From contig NZ_KQ948153.1 of NCBI RefSeq assembly GCF_001513955.1, positions 219,678 through 283,677 of the forward strand: a stretch of 64,000 bases of DNA. The letters run 5' to 3'. The notes beneath the pieces were generated by a model. The model did no database searches. It was not told where the DNA came from and saw nothing but the letters and a program-made list of their open reading frames with translations. This DNA comes from Streptomyces pseudovenezuelae. Its GTDB lineage: Bacteria > Actinomycetota > Actinomycetes > Streptomycetales > Streptomycetaceae. Every line of letters starts with the position of its first letter. The first letter of the stretch is position 1. A program made the translations under genes and the position numbers. Positions 53,300-61,979 of this stretch are shown piece by piece.

Positions 53300-53803
53300 T
53301 CAGACGGCCACGAATGCCGCGGTGAGCAGCGCGATCCCCGACCCGGCCAGCACCCACGCGAGCCGGGTCCTGCGCAGCCCGCCCGCCACGACCACCGACG
53401 CGAGCAGCAGCGCCCCGCCCATCGGCACCCACGCGTACAGCACCCCGGCCGACCCCGACCGCACGACCTCCGTGCTGCCGGGCTTCACCACGACCGGGTA
53501 GGTCCGGCCCTTCCGCACCGCCACCGTGTTCTCGATGACGACCCGGTCCCGCGCCACGGACCCGTGCGACGACGGCGTGTACGGACCGCTGCACACCTCC
53601 CGCGCGCACCGGGCGACCTCGATCGTGCCGAGCTCCCGCCCCTTGGTCAGCATCACGTACTGCGCGCTGCCCCAGGACGCCCACACCCCCGCGACCAGGA
53701 TCAGCAGCGCCACCACCCCCATCGACGCGAGCCGCCCGAACCGCAGCGCGGCGACCGAGGCCCGGTGGGAGGTGAGGGGGGTGGCAGGCATGGCCGGGAT
53801 CAT
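53300..53803 (-). CDS. Small membrane protein of unknown function
   Basis: 167 aa from ATG 53803; ATG 53791 is equally possible. One helix near 28-46, a ~75-residue polar domain with 'CAREVCSG' Cys pair and 'RKGRTYPVVVKPG', then two helices at the C-terminus. Its arrangement resembles DUF3592-like proteins but no firm family. Confidence 0.68.
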   Translation of the reverse strand: MIPAMPATPLTSHRASVAALRFGRLASMGVVALLILVAGVWASWGSAQYVMLTKGRELGTIEVARCAREVCSGPYTPSSHGSVARDRVVIENTVAVRKGRTYPVVVKPGSTEVVRSGSAGVLYAWVPMGGALLLASVVVAGGLRRTRLAWVLAGSGIALLTAAFVAV

Positions 53804-53855
53804 TGGCCATGGCCCTGCGCGGGGTCAACTCGGGTCCGGCGGACCGGCGGACAAG

Positions 53856-54452
53856 TCAGGAGTTGTACGTGCTTTGCGCCCGCTCAAGACCCTCGATCAC
53901 CAGAGCCTCCACCGCGTCGGCCGCACGGTCCACGAAGTAGTCGAGCTCCTTGCGCTCGCTCGACGAGAAGTCCTTCAGCACGAAGTCCGCGACCTGCATA
54001 CGGCCCGGAGGGCGCCCGATCCCGAACCGCACCCGGTGGTACTCCGCACCGAACGCCTTCGTCATCGACTTCAGCCCGTTGTGACCGTTGTCCCCGCCGC
54101 CCAGCTTGAGCCGCAGGACGCCGTAGTCGATGTCCAACTCGTCATGGATCGCCACGATGTTGGCGACCGGCACCTTGAAGAAGTCCTTGAGCGCGTTCAC
54201 CGGCCCGCCGGACAGGTTCATGAACGACATGGGCTTCGCCAGGACCACCCGCCGGTTCGCCGGTCCCGGCGGCCCGATCCGCCCCTCCACGACCTGCGCC
54301 TGCGCCTTCCCGGCCCGCTTGAACCGGCCCCCGACCCGCTCGGCCAGCAGATCGGCCACCATGAAACCCACGTTGTGCCGATTGCCCGCGTACTCGGGCC
54401 CCGGGTTCCCGAGGCCGACGATCAGCCAGGGGGCGTTGGCGGGGGTAGTCAC
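53856..54452 (-). CDS. pth: Peptidyl-tRNA hydrolase
   Basis: 198 aa from GTG 54452, chosen because GGAG lies 8 nt upstream; the in-frame ATG 54458 sits only 2-3 nt from it. Catalytic Asn16 (GLGNPGPEY) and His26 (GNRHNVGF), with 'HDELDI' Asp, are present. Releases peptides from peptidyl-tRNA drop-off products. Part of the pth-rplY-prs-glmU series, separated from rplY by a terminator. Confidence 0.95.
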   Translation of the reverse strand: MTTPANAPWLIVGLGNPGPEYAGNRHNVGFMVADLLAERVGGRFKRAGKAQAQVVEGRIGPPGPANRRVVLAKPMSFMNLSGGPVNALKDFFKVPVANIVAIHDELDIDYGVLRLKLGGGDNGHNGLKSMTKAFGAEYHRVRFGIGRPPGRMQVADFVLKDFSSSERKELDYFVDRAADAVEALVIEGLERAQSTYNS

Positions 54453-54478
54453 GTCCATCTCTCCTCTGCACATGCCGC

Positions 54479-54509
54479 AGCCGCCGCCCCCGGACAGGGG
54501 GCGGCGGCT
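54479..54509 (-). terminator. Terminator between rplY and pth
   Basis: 13-bp perfect GC stem (54479-54491 with 54497-54509), 5-nt loop. Confidence 0.85.
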
Positions 54510-54578
54510 GGAGCGTATATCGCTGCCGCGATGCCGGACGCCGGGGAACCGGCGGCACAGCGGCTACGGCCGGACCGG

Positions 54579-55172
54579 TCAGGCCTCGGCGGCCTCGTCG
54601 CCCTCGCCGGCCTCGCCCTCGGACTCCTCGGCCTGCGCGGCCAGGACCTGCAGGACGACGGTGTCCTCCTCGACAGCCAGCTTCGTGCCCTTGGGCAGCG
54701 GGATGTCCTTGGCGAGCACGGAGTCGCCGGCCGCCAGACCCTCGATGGAGACGGTGACCGACTCGGGGATGTGGGTGGCCTCGGCCTCGACCGGAAGCGC
54801 GTTCAGGACGTGCTCCAGCAGGAAGGCGCCGGGGGCCAGGTCGCCCTCGGTGTGCACGTAGATCTCGACGTTGACCTGCTCGCCGCGCTTGACCAGCTGA
54901 AGGTCGACGTGCTCCAGGTAACCCTTGATCGGGTCACGCTGCACGGACTTCGGGATGGCCAGCTCGTTGGTCTTGCCGTCGATGTCCAGGGCGATCAGGA
55001 CGTTCGACGTACGCAGCGCGAGCAGCAGCTCGTGGCCCGGGAGGGTCAGGTGGATGGGGTCGGAACCGCGACCGTACAGAACACCGGGAACCTTGTTGTC
55101 ACGGCGGATACGGCGGGCGGCACCCTTGCCGAACTCCGAACGGGTCTCGGCGGCGATCTTGACCTCGGACAT
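54579..55172 (-). CDS. rplY: 50S ribosomal protein L25 / Ctc
   Basis: 197 aa from ATG 55172 with GAGGAGTGATCC. N-terminal L25 domain ('TRSEFGKGAARRIRRDNKVPGVLYGRG') and C-terminal TL5/Ctc domain ('ESVTVSIEGLAAGDSVLAKDI'), ending in a Glu/Ala-rich acidic tail. Binds 5S rRNA. Long Ctc form as usual in actinobacteria. Confidence 0.95.
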   Translation of the reverse strand: MSEVKIAAETRSEFGKGAARRIRRDNKVPGVLYGRGSDPIHLTLPGHELLLALRTSNVLIALDIDGKTNELAIPKSVQRDPIKGYLEHVDLQLVKRGEQVNVEIYVHTEGDLAPGAFLLEHVLNALPVEAEATHIPESVTVSIEGLAAGDSVLAKDIPLPKGTKLAVEEDTVVLQVLAAQAEESEGEAGEGDEAAEA

Positions 55173-55369
55173 GCGGATCACTCCTCGTAGATACAGCGAC
55201 GGACGTGGTCACCCGGCCACGAACGGCCTGCTACGAAGAGCGCGTCGATAACGGACCGCCGCATCCATGGATACGGCCTCCCTCGCCGAGCAACTGGGGC
55301 AGTCTACTCGGCGCGGAAGGCCGTAGGAAAATCGATCATGCAGAAGCGTTTTTCGGGGTGCCCGCGCGC

Positions 55370-56350
55370 CTACTGCTCGTCGAACAGGCTGGTCACCGAG
55401 CCGTCCTCGAACACCTCACGCACCGCGCTCGCGATCGTCGGCGCGATCGACAGAACCGTCAGCTTGTCCAGGTCCCGGCCCAGCTCACCCGGCGTCGGCA
55501 GGGTGTTCGTGAACACGAACTCACCCACCCGGGAGTTCTTCAGCCGGTCCGCGGCCGGACCGGACAGCACACCGTGGGTGGCCGTCACGATGACATCCTC
55601 CGCGCCGTGCGCGAACAGCGCGTCCGCGGCCGCACAGATGGTGCCACCCGTGTCGATCATGTCGTCGACCAGCACACACACCCGGCCCTTGACCTCACCC
55701 ACGACCTCGTGGACGGTCACCTGGTTCGCCACGTCCTTGTCACGCCGCTTGTGCACGATCGCCAGCGGCGCGCCCAGCCGGTCGCACCAGCGGTCCGCGA
55801 CCCGCACCCGGCCCGCGTCCGGCGAGACGACCGTCAGCTTGTCCCGGTCGACCTTCCGGCCCACGTAGTCCGCGAGCAGCGGAAGCGCGAAGAGGTGGTC
55901 CACCGGCCCGTCGAAGAAGCCCTGGATCTGGTCGGTGTGCAGATCCACGGTCAGCAGACGGTCGGCACCGGCGGTCTTCATCAGGTCCGCGATCAGCCGG
56001 GCCGAGATCGGCTCACGGCCACGGTGCTTCTTGTCCTGGCGCGCGTAACCGTAGAACGGCACGATGACCGTGATGGAGCGGGCCGACGCGCGCTTCAGCG
56101 CGTCGATCATGATCAGCTGCTCCATGATCCACTGGTTGATCGGAGCCGTGTGGCTCTGGATCACGAAGCAGTCGGCACCACGGGCCGACTCCTGGTAGCG
56201 GACGTAGATCTCGCCGTTCGCGAAGTCGAAGGCCTTGGTCGGGACAACCCCGACACCCAGCTGCTGGGCGACCTCCTCGGCAAGCTCGGGGTGGGCGCGG
56301 CCGGAGAAGAACATCATCTTCTTCTCGCCGGTCGTCTTGATCCCGGTCAC
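55370..56350 (-). CDS. prs: Ribose-phosphate pyrophosphokinase
   Basis: 326 aa from GTG 56350 with GAGGAGACAG upstream. 'FANGEIYVRYQES', flexible loop 'YARQDKKHRGREPIS', PRPP loop 'VCVLVDDMIDTGGTI' and 'VFTNTLP' are present. Makes PRPP from ribose-5-P and ATP. Confidence 0.96.
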   Translation of the reverse strand: MTGIKTTGEKKMMFFSGRAHPELAEEVAQQLGVGVVPTKAFDFANGEIYVRYQESARGADCFVIQSHTAPINQWIMEQLIMIDALKRASARSITVIVPFYGYARQDKKHRGREPISARLIADLMKTAGADRLLTVDLHTDQIQGFFDGPVDHLFALPLLADYVGRKVDRDKLTVVSPDAGRVRVADRWCDRLGAPLAIVHKRRDKDVANQVTVHEVVGEVKGRVCVLVDDMIDTGGTICAAADALFAHGAEDVIVTATHGVLSGPAADRLKNSRVGEFVFTNTLPTPGELGRDLDKLTVLSIAPTIASAVREVFEDGSVTSLFDEQ

Positions 56351-56482
56351 AGCACTGTCTCCTCAGAGGTGTCTCAGCCTGCTGGCCACAGACACGCCGC
56401 TGGGCGCGGCGGGCCGTCTCAGCTGGTGGGGTGCGGGTGTGCACTTATCACGGTACGACGACTTCGGCGCACCTGTTTCCGG

Positions 56483-57931
56483 TCAGTCCTCGCTCGCGCC
56501 CTCCCGGGAAGCCGCCTCGGCCGCCTTCGCCGCCGCGCTCCCCGGACGCTTCCGGGCCACCCAGCCCTCGATATTCCGCTGCTGGCCACGGGCCACGGCC
56601 AGCGAACCGGGCGGCACATCCTTCGTGATCACCGACCCTGCGGCGGTGTACGCACCGTCCCCTACCGTGACAGGCGCCACAAACATGTTGTCCGAACCCG
56701 TACGGCAATGCGACCCGACCGTCGTGTGGTGCTTGTCCTGACCGTCGTAGTTCACAAACACACTCGCCGCACCGATGTTCGAGTACTCGCCGATCGTCGC
56801 ATCGCCGACATACGACAGGTGAGGGATCTTGGTCCCCTCCCCGATGGACGCGTTCTTCGTCTCGACATACGTCCCGATCTTGCCCTTCGCGCCCAGCCGG
56901 GTGCCGGGACGGAGATAGGCGTACGGCCCCACGCTCGCGCCCGCGCCGATACGGGAGCTGTAGGAGACCGTGTTGTCGACCCGGGCGCCGGCCTCGACCA
57001 CCGTGTCGGTGAGACGGCTGTTCGGACCCACCTCGGCGCCCTCGCCGATGTGCGTCGCGCCGTGCAACTGCGTGCCCGGATGGACCACGGCGTCCTGGTC
57101 GAACGTGACCGTCACGTCCACCCAGGTGGTGGCCGGGTCGACGACGGTCACACCGGACAGCATCGCCCGCGTCAGCAGCCGGTCGTTGAGGATCCGGCGC
57201 GCCTCCGACAACTGCACACGGTTGTTGATCCCGGCGATCTCACGGTGGTCGCCCGCCACACAGGCACCGACACGATGCCCGGCCGCACGGAGAATCCCGA
57301 GCACGTCCGTGAGGTACTCCTCACCCTGGGAGTTGTCGGTGCGCACCTTGCCCAGCGCGTCCGCGAGCAACTGCCCGTCGAAGGCGAACACCCCGGAGTT
57401 GATCTCCCGGATCGCCCGCTGCGCCTCGGAGGCGTCCTTGTGCTCGACGATCTCCGTCACGGCACCGGAGGTCTCGTCCCGCACGATCCGCCCGTACCCC
57501 GTCGCGTCCGGCATCTCGGCACTCAGCACCGTGACGGCGTTGCCGTCCGCGGAATGCGTGGCGGCAAGGGCGTTGAGGGTCTCACCGGTCAGCAGCGGGG
57601 TGTCCCCGCACACCACGACGACGGTCCCCTCGACGCGGCCGCCCAGCTCCTCCAGAGCCATCCGCACCGCGTGCCCGGTGCCGTTCTGCTGCGCCTGCAC
57701 GGCCGTTCGTACGTCGGCGTCGGTGCCGGCGAGGTGAGCGGTGACCTTCTCCCGGGCGTGCCCCACGACCACGACGAGGTTCTCGGGGTCCAACTCACGG
57801 GCGGCGGCGAGCACATGGCCGACCAGGCTGCGACCGCACAGCTCATGCAGAACCTTGGGTGTGGCCGACTTCATACGGGTGCCCTCACCCGCTGCGAGAA
57901 CGACGACGGCTGCCGGGCGAATGGCGCTCAC
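56483..57931 (-). CDS. glmU: Bifunctional GlcNAc-1-P uridyltransferase / GlcN-1-P acetyltransferase GlmU
   Basis: 482 aa from GTG 57931. N-terminal pyrophosphorylase 'VVLAAGEGTRMKSATPKVLHELCG' and 'QQNGTGHAV', then a left-handed beta-helix of hexapeptide repeats ('GTRLGAKGKIGTYVETKNASIG', 'NYDGQDKHHTTVG') for acetyl transfer. Makes UDP-GlcNAc for peptidoglycan. Ala/Ser-rich C-terminal tail. Upstream tRNA-Gln and terminator on the same strand. Confidence 0.96.
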   Translation of the reverse strand: MSAIRPAAVVVLAAGEGTRMKSATPKVLHELCGRSLVGHVLAAARELDPENLVVVVGHAREKVTAHLAGTDADVRTAVQAQQNGTGHAVRMALEELGGRVEGTVVVVCGDTPLLTGETLNALAATHSADGNAVTVLSAEMPDATGYGRIVRDETSGAVTEIVEHKDASEAQRAIREINSGVFAFDGQLLADALGKVRTDNSQGEEYLTDVLGILRAAGHRVGACVAGDHREIAGINNRVQLSEARRILNDRLLTRAMLSGVTVVDPATTWVDVTVTFDQDAVVHPGTQLHGATHIGEGAEVGPNSRLTDTVVEAGARVDNTVSYSSRIGAGASVGPYAYLRPGTRLGAKGKIGTYVETKNASIGEGTKIPHLSYVGDATIGEYSNIGAASVFVNYDGQDKHHTTVGSHCRTGSDNMFVAPVTVGDGAYTAAGSVITKDVPPGSLAVARGQQRNIEGWVARKRPGSAAAKAAEAASREGASED

Positions 57932-58006
57932 GGGATGCCCTTCGGCTGTGGAGGGGGAGGGTGACATCCGCAGGATACCGGGGCGTTTCCCGGGCGACAT
58001 GAGAGT

Positions 58007-58032
58007 GGGCCCTGACAGTGCTGTCAGGGCCC
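58007..58032 (-). terminator. Hairpin 3' of tRNA-Gln
   Basis: GGGCCCTGACAG-TG-CTGTCAGGGCCC, perfect 12-bp arms 10 nt downstream of the tRNA CCA end. Confidence 0.85.
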
Positions 58033-58042
58033 GAACGGCGTG

Positions 58043-58117
58043 TGGCTCCCCCGCCAGGACTCGAACCTGAAATACATCATCCAAAGTGACGTGTGTTGCC
58101 GATTACACCACGGGGGA
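58043..58117 (-). tRNA. tRNA-Gln (anticodon UUG), CCA encoded
   Basis: Cloverleaf on the minus strand: acceptor TCCCCCG/CGGGGGA, D arm with GTAATCGGC, anticodon stem CGTCA/TGATG around loop CTTTGGA (anticodon TTG), T loop GTTCGAGTC, discriminator G and encoded CCA (58043-58045). Body 58046-58117. Confidence 0.95.
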
Positions 58118-58131
58118 TTATGGGACGCAGC

Positions 58132-58998
58132 CTACGCGGTTCGCCGCTCGGCCTCCACCACCATGCCAGACCACCAGCCTTCGATGCGACGGTACAAGTC
58201 GGCCCCCTTCAGGACTCTGACTGCCAGGCAACCCCGGTAGGAGTCGCCGACGTTCTTCCGCACAGTCTTCGGGTTGTGCTTCTTCAGGGTCGTCTTGTAA
58301 AAGGCGGAGCGGTCGGCGCCGACGACGTTGGCCCAGTACTCTTCGGCGGCTGAGGCGTCCGCGCTCTCATGGATCATGACGGCGTACCGCATGCGCTCGC
58401 GCACAACTCCGAGAAGGTCCAGCCAGGCCAGGTAGACCTTGATCATCCCGGGGTCGCTGTTGACGAAGATTACGCTTTCGCGGCGGTCGTACGGCTTGTC
58501 CTTGCTCCCCTCTGCCCAGTAGAGGCCGACACCCAAGAAGAACAACTCGCGGTCGGACATTGCGCCGATTTCTGCAGCGGCCGCCCCCTTGGTCTGTTGG
58601 CGCTCCTTGTCCCGCCTCGCGCCCTCGTGCTCCCACCTCTTGCGTGCCGCCAGCTTTGCCTGTTCCGTCGAATCTCGCCGCTCCGGCTTCGGCAGATCCC
58701 GGACCCACAGCGAGATCGAACTCTTCGAGCACCCCAGTTCCACCTGGATCTGGTCGTAGGTCCAGCCCTGGAGCCGGAGTTCCCTCGCCTTGTCCCGTAG
58801 GTCGTCCTTCGCGTTCGGTCGTTTCGTCCATTCCGGGGGCGGCTCGCCCTCCAGGAGGCGGTTGAGGAGGTCGTTGTTGTCGATGTGCAGTCGGTCGCGG
58901 ATCTGTCGTCGGCTGAGCCCTTCCTGTCGCAGCGCGACCGCCCGCTCCCGCAGCGCCTCGAAGTCCGCGTACTTGCTGTATGGATGTGCCATAGGCAT
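58132..58998 (-). CDS. Double-HTH protein with LAGLIDADG-endonuclease-like region
   Basis: 288 aa from ATG 58998 (MPMAHPYSKYADFEAL); ATG 58992 is alternative. Two helix-turn-helix-like segments: 'ALRQEGLSRRQIRDRLHI' (~20-37) and 'LRLQGWTYDQIQVELGCSKSS' (~72-92). A basic helical linker follows (~100-140), then 'ELFFLGVGLYWAEGSKDKP' and 'VIFVNSDPGMIKVYLAWL', which resemble a single LAGLIDADG motif and the following strand of homing-endonuclease-type folds, as in WhiA. Its stop is 14 bp from the 5' end of tRNA-Gln on the same strand, so the two may be co-transcribed. GC and codon bias look lower than neighbours. Function unknown; family assignment is by eye. Confidence 0.72.
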   Translation of the reverse strand: MPMAHPYSKYADFEALRERAVALRQEGLSRRQIRDRLHIDNNDLLNRLLEGEPPPEWTKRPNAKDDLRDKARELRLQGWTYDQIQVELGCSKSSISLWVRDLPKPERRDSTEQAKLAARKRWEHEGARRDKERQQTKGAAAAEIGAMSDRELFFLGVGLYWAEGSKDKPYDRRESVIFVNSDPGMIKVYLAWLDLLGVVRERMRYAVMIHESADASAAEEYWANVVGADRSAFYKTTLKKHNPKTVRKNVGDSYRGCLAVRVLKGADLYRRIEGWWSGMVVEAERRTA

Positions 58999-59147
58999 AC
59001 CGTCCGGGCGGAATCCGATCTTCCGGCCTCGAACGGTGAGCGATTCAGCAGTTCGAGGGATATCGGGTCGTTTCGTGGTCGACCGGTCACTCCATGTGGT
59101 GTAGGCCAGTCGTCGAAATGCACCGGAAAACCTGCGGGGGCCGAACG

Positions 59148-59153
59148 TAGGCT
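59148..59153 (+). promoter_or_regulatory. -10-like box before sensor kinase
   Basis: TAGGCT, 6 nt (GGAGGC), ATG 59160. Either leaderless, or GGAGGC serves as a very close SD. Confidence 0.4.
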
Positions 59154-59159
59154 GGAGGC

Positions 59160-60467
59160 ATGACCACGACGGGGGAAGACACCACCGCGGCTCAGACGGG
59201 GCCGTGGTGGTGGGCACGGTGGCGCAGTGCGGTACTGGACGCGGGACTGGCGTCGGCGTCCGCGGTGGAGTGTGCGTTCGAGGGGATCCGGTTCGCGGAC
59301 GACGCGGGGATCCCGATGGCCGCGGGGATCGTGTTCGGTGTGCTGACGGGGTCGGTCCTGCTCGTCCGGCGCAAGTGGCCGATCGCCGTCGTGCTCGTGA
59401 GCATCGCCATCACGCCGGCCCAGATGGGCTATCTCATGGGCATCGTCGGCCTGTACACGCTGGCCGCGTCCGAGCTGCCGCGCCGGATCATCGGCTCGCT
59501 GGCGGGGATGTCCCTGGTCGGGATGCTGATCGTGATGTTCGTGCGGGTGCGCCAGGACATGGCGCACGGCGAACTGGACCTGGGGGACTGGTTCGTACCC
59601 TTCGCGTCGATCACGACCGCGATCGGGATGACCGCGCCGCCCCTGCTGCTCGGGCTGTACGTGGGGGCGCGGCGCCGGCTGATGGAGAGTCTGCGGGAGC
59701 GGGCGGACGACCTGGAGCGGGAGCTTCAGCTGCTCGCCGAGCGGGCCGAGGAGCGGGCGGAGTGGGCGCGGGGCGAGGAGCGGACCCGTATCGCCCGCGA
59801 GATGCACGATGTCGTGGCGCACCGGGTGAGCCTGATGGTGGTGCACGCGGCCGCGTTGCAGGCGGTGGCCCGCAAGGACCCCGAGAAGGCCGTGAAGAAC
59901 GCGGCCCTGGTGGGGGACATGGGCCGGCAGGCGCTCACCGAGCTGCGGGAGATGCTCGGTGTGCTGCGCAGCGGGGACGGGTTCGGGCGCCCTGAGCGGG
60001 CGGCGGTGCCGCTGGTCGCGGTGGGGGTGGCGGCGGCCGCGGCGGCCTCGCGGGCGGTGGACGAGACCGACGGGCCCTGTCTGGACGATCTGGAGACGCT
60101 GATCGGGCAGTCGGCCGCGGCCGGCATGGCCGTGGATCTGTCGGTGGAGGGCGATGTGCGGTCGTACGCGGCGCAGATCGAGCAGACGGCGTTCCGGGTG
60201 GTGCAGGAGGCGTTGACGAACGTCCACAAGCACGCGGCGGGTGCGAAGACGCACGTGCGTCTGGCGCACCGGGTGTCGGAGATCGCGATGCAGGTGGAGA
60301 ACGAACCGCCGCCGGAGCTCTCGTCGCTCACCTCGGCCCGGCTGCCGTCGGGGGGCAACGGCCTGGTGGGGATGAAGGAGCGGGTCTCCGCGCTGGGCGG
60401 GGTGTTCGTGTCGGGGCCCACGGAGGCCGGCGGCTTCCGGGTGTCGGCGGTGATCCCGGCGGTGTGA
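59160..60467 (+). CDS. NarL-type sensor histidine kinase
   Basis: 435 aa. Five or so N-terminal membrane helices (~20-180) without a large external loop, a coiled coil (~180-215), HisKA_3 phospho-acceptor 'REMHDVVAHRVS' at ~219-230, and an HATPase with 'EALTNVHKHA' and 'GNGLVGMKERV'. No partner response regulator adjacent; the orphan NarL regulators at 36.7 and 44.6 kb are not obviously linked. A ~60-residue insert of Ala-rich sequence lies between HisKA and HATPase. Confidence 0.92.
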   Translation: MTTTGEDTTAAQTGPWWWARWRSAVLDAGLASASAVECAFEGIRFADDAGIPMAAGIVFGVLTGSVLLVRRKWPIAVVLVSIAITPAQMGYLMGIVGLYTLAASELPRRIIGSLAGMSLVGMLIVMFVRVRQDMAHGELDLGDWFVPFASITTAIGMTAPPLLLGLYVGARRRLMESLRERADDLERELQLLAERAEERAEWARGEERTRIAREMHDVVAHRVSLMVVHAAALQAVARKDPEKAVKNAALVGDMGRQALTELREMLGVLRSGDGFGRPERAAVPLVAVGVAAAAAASRAVDETDGPCLDDLETLIGQSAAAGMAVDLSVEGDVRSYAAQIEQTAFRVVQEALTNVHKHAAGAKTHVRLAHRVSEIAMQVENEPPPELSSLTSARLPSGGNGLVGMKERVSALGGVFVSGPTEAGGFRVSAVIPAV

Positions 60468-60499
60468 GCGCCGTGGGAGCCGCCGCTGTCGTGGAGAGG

Positions 60500-60994
60500 T
60501 CAGCCGGCGGTGAGGCGGGTGGGTTCGATGCCGGCGACGAGGCCGGCGAGGGCCTGGTCGATGTCGGGGCCGAGGTACCAGTCGCCGGTGTGGTCGAGGG
60601 CGTAGACGCGGCCTTCGGTGTCGATGGCGAGGAGCGCCTGGGTGTCGGTCTCGGCGCCGACGGGGCAGACCTCGGTGTCGAGGGCGCGGCCGAGGTCGGC
60701 GAGGGTGCGGGCCATGTGGAGCCCGTGCAGCGGGTCGAGGTGGAGGCGGGCGGGTGCCACCTGGCGGCCAGGGCCGGTGGGGGTCAGATGGAGTCCGCCG
60801 AACTCGGCCCAGGCCTCGACGGCGGCCGGGAACACGGCGTGCCGGTGTCCGGCGGGCGAGGCGTGGTCGCGCAGGGCGTCGGCCCAGATCTCGGCCTGCT
60901 TTATGTCCCAGCGTCCGGGCTGCCAGCCGGCGGCGCGCAGCACGGCGTCGACGGGGACGGGGAAGCGGGTGCTGTGGGTGCGGTCGGGGTGCAT
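60500..60994 (-). CDS. SUKH-3 domain protein (immunity-type)
   Basis: 164 aa from ATG 60994 with GAAGGG upstream. SUKH-3 features: 'VDAVLRAAGWQPGR', 'AVEAWAEFGGLHL', 'LHLDPLHG', 'VCPVGAETDTQALLAIDTEGRVYALDH'. Proteins of this superfamily neutralise polymorphic-toxin nucleases or deaminases. It is 87 bp downstream of the YwqJ-type deaminase gene, same strand, so it may be its immunity partner (inference). No signal peptide. Confidence 0.85.
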   Translation of the reverse strand: MHPDRTHSTRFPVPVDAVLRAAGWQPGRWDIKQAEIWADALRDHASPAGHRHAVFPAAVEAWAEFGGLHLTPTGPGRQVAPARLHLDPLHGLHMARTLADLGRALDTEVCPVGAETDTQALLAIDTEGRVYALDHTGDWYLGPDIDQALAGLVAGIEPTRLTAG

Positions 60995-61081
60995 CTGCCC
61001 TTCGCGTTCGTCGAGGTCATGGGTGGGCGCCGGGGTGCGTGGGGCGCCGTCGTGCGGGTCGTCCGGTGGGGGGTGGGGGTG

Positions 61082-61645
61082 TCAGCCGCCGTTCGCCGTG
61101 GGGTCGACGATGCGTACGCCGAAGTGGGCGCTCAGGGCGGTGCAGGCGCGGCAGGGGGCCGCGAAGCTGCCGTGCAGCGGGTCACCGTCCTCGCGGATGC
61201 GGCGGGCGGTGAGTTTGGCCTGCTTGAGGGCGCGGCGGGCCTCGCCGTTGGTCATCGGCTTGCGGGCGGCGCGCTTGCTGCGGGCCTCGTCGGCCGCGGT
61301 GATGTGTCGCGATATCAGCATGGTCTCGGCGCAGCGGCCGGTGAAGCGGTCGCGCCGGTCGCTGCCGAGGGTGTCGAGGAAGTCCTGGACGAGCGGGTGC
61401 AGCGGCGGGGCCAGGTCGCCGCGGGCGGCGGTGGAGGTAAGGGTGGCGCCGCGGACGGAGAGGGCGGCGGCGACCGTGGGCAGTATGCCGTCGCGCCGGT
61501 GGCGGAGGGTGGGCGCGTGGGGTCTCTCGGCGCTGCTCCAGCCGATGCGGGGATCGCCGTTGACGCCGGCGTGCGGGCCGCCGTTCATGCCGGTCGTCGT
61601 GCCCTCGTGCGGTCCTGCGTGCGGTCCCGTCTGCGTCGTGTTCAT
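61082..61645 (-). CDS. YwqJ-type putative nucleic-acid/nucleotide deaminase
   Basis: 187 aa from ATG 61645; ATG 61654 is 2 nt from GGAGG and less likely. The zinc-deaminase motifs are intact: C105-A-E107 in 'GRCAETMLISRHI' and P-C165-R-A-C168 in 'FAAPCRACTALSAHFGV'. The N-terminal ~50 residues are Gly/His/Thr-rich and disordered. Known YwqJ-like domains are C-terminal toxin modules of secreted proteins, but here the domain stands alone with no signal, pre-toxin or WXG/LXG region. Divergent from the WHH-SUKH gene across 334 bp. Confidence 0.83.
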   Translation of the reverse strand: MNTTQTGPHAGPHEGTTTGMNGGPHAGVNGDPRIGWSSAERPHAPTLRHRRDGILPTVAAALSVRGATLTSTAARGDLAPPLHPLVQDFLDTLGSDRRDRFTGRCAETMLISRHITAADEARSKRAARKPMTNGEARRALKQAKLTARRIREDGDPLHGSFAAPCRACTALSAHFGVRIVDPTANGG

Positions 61646-61979
61646 GATCGTCATCCCCTCCCGAGCATCCCCCCGGATGGCACAGACTGCCAAATGGCGT
61701 GGCTGGTGCGGAAGCTGGGGCGGTGCGACACGCCCGTGTTCGGTGGCGCCGTCACGATGGGGTGACGGCTGGTCACAGAAGCGGAGGGGGCCTGGCCGGT
61801 GCCCGGTGACCGGTGTCGTCGTACCGCATAGGCTGTCCGCACCGCGATCCAAGTGGTCGCCGCGATGCGCGCGGTTGACGCGTGGAGACGGACGAGACAG
61901 TCGATACGGCGCGTGGCGGCCCTGCTTTGCCGAAGGGGTCGCCGCGGGTCGTACCAGAGCGCCGCAGGGGGCTTTCGCC
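61646..61979. other. Non-coding gap between divergent deaminase and WHH-SUKH genes
   Basis: 334 bp without a supported gene. It contains TAGGCT near 61829 and TTGACG at 61875-61880 as promoter-like hexamers, without a convincingly spaced pair, and no repeat or hairpin of note. Confidence 0.6.

Noticed and set aside
58007..58998. Integrative element with att site at tRNA-Gln
   Set aside because: No integrase, no second copy of the tRNA 3' end seen, and the odd gene lies on the 5' side of the tRNA, not downstream of its 3' end.
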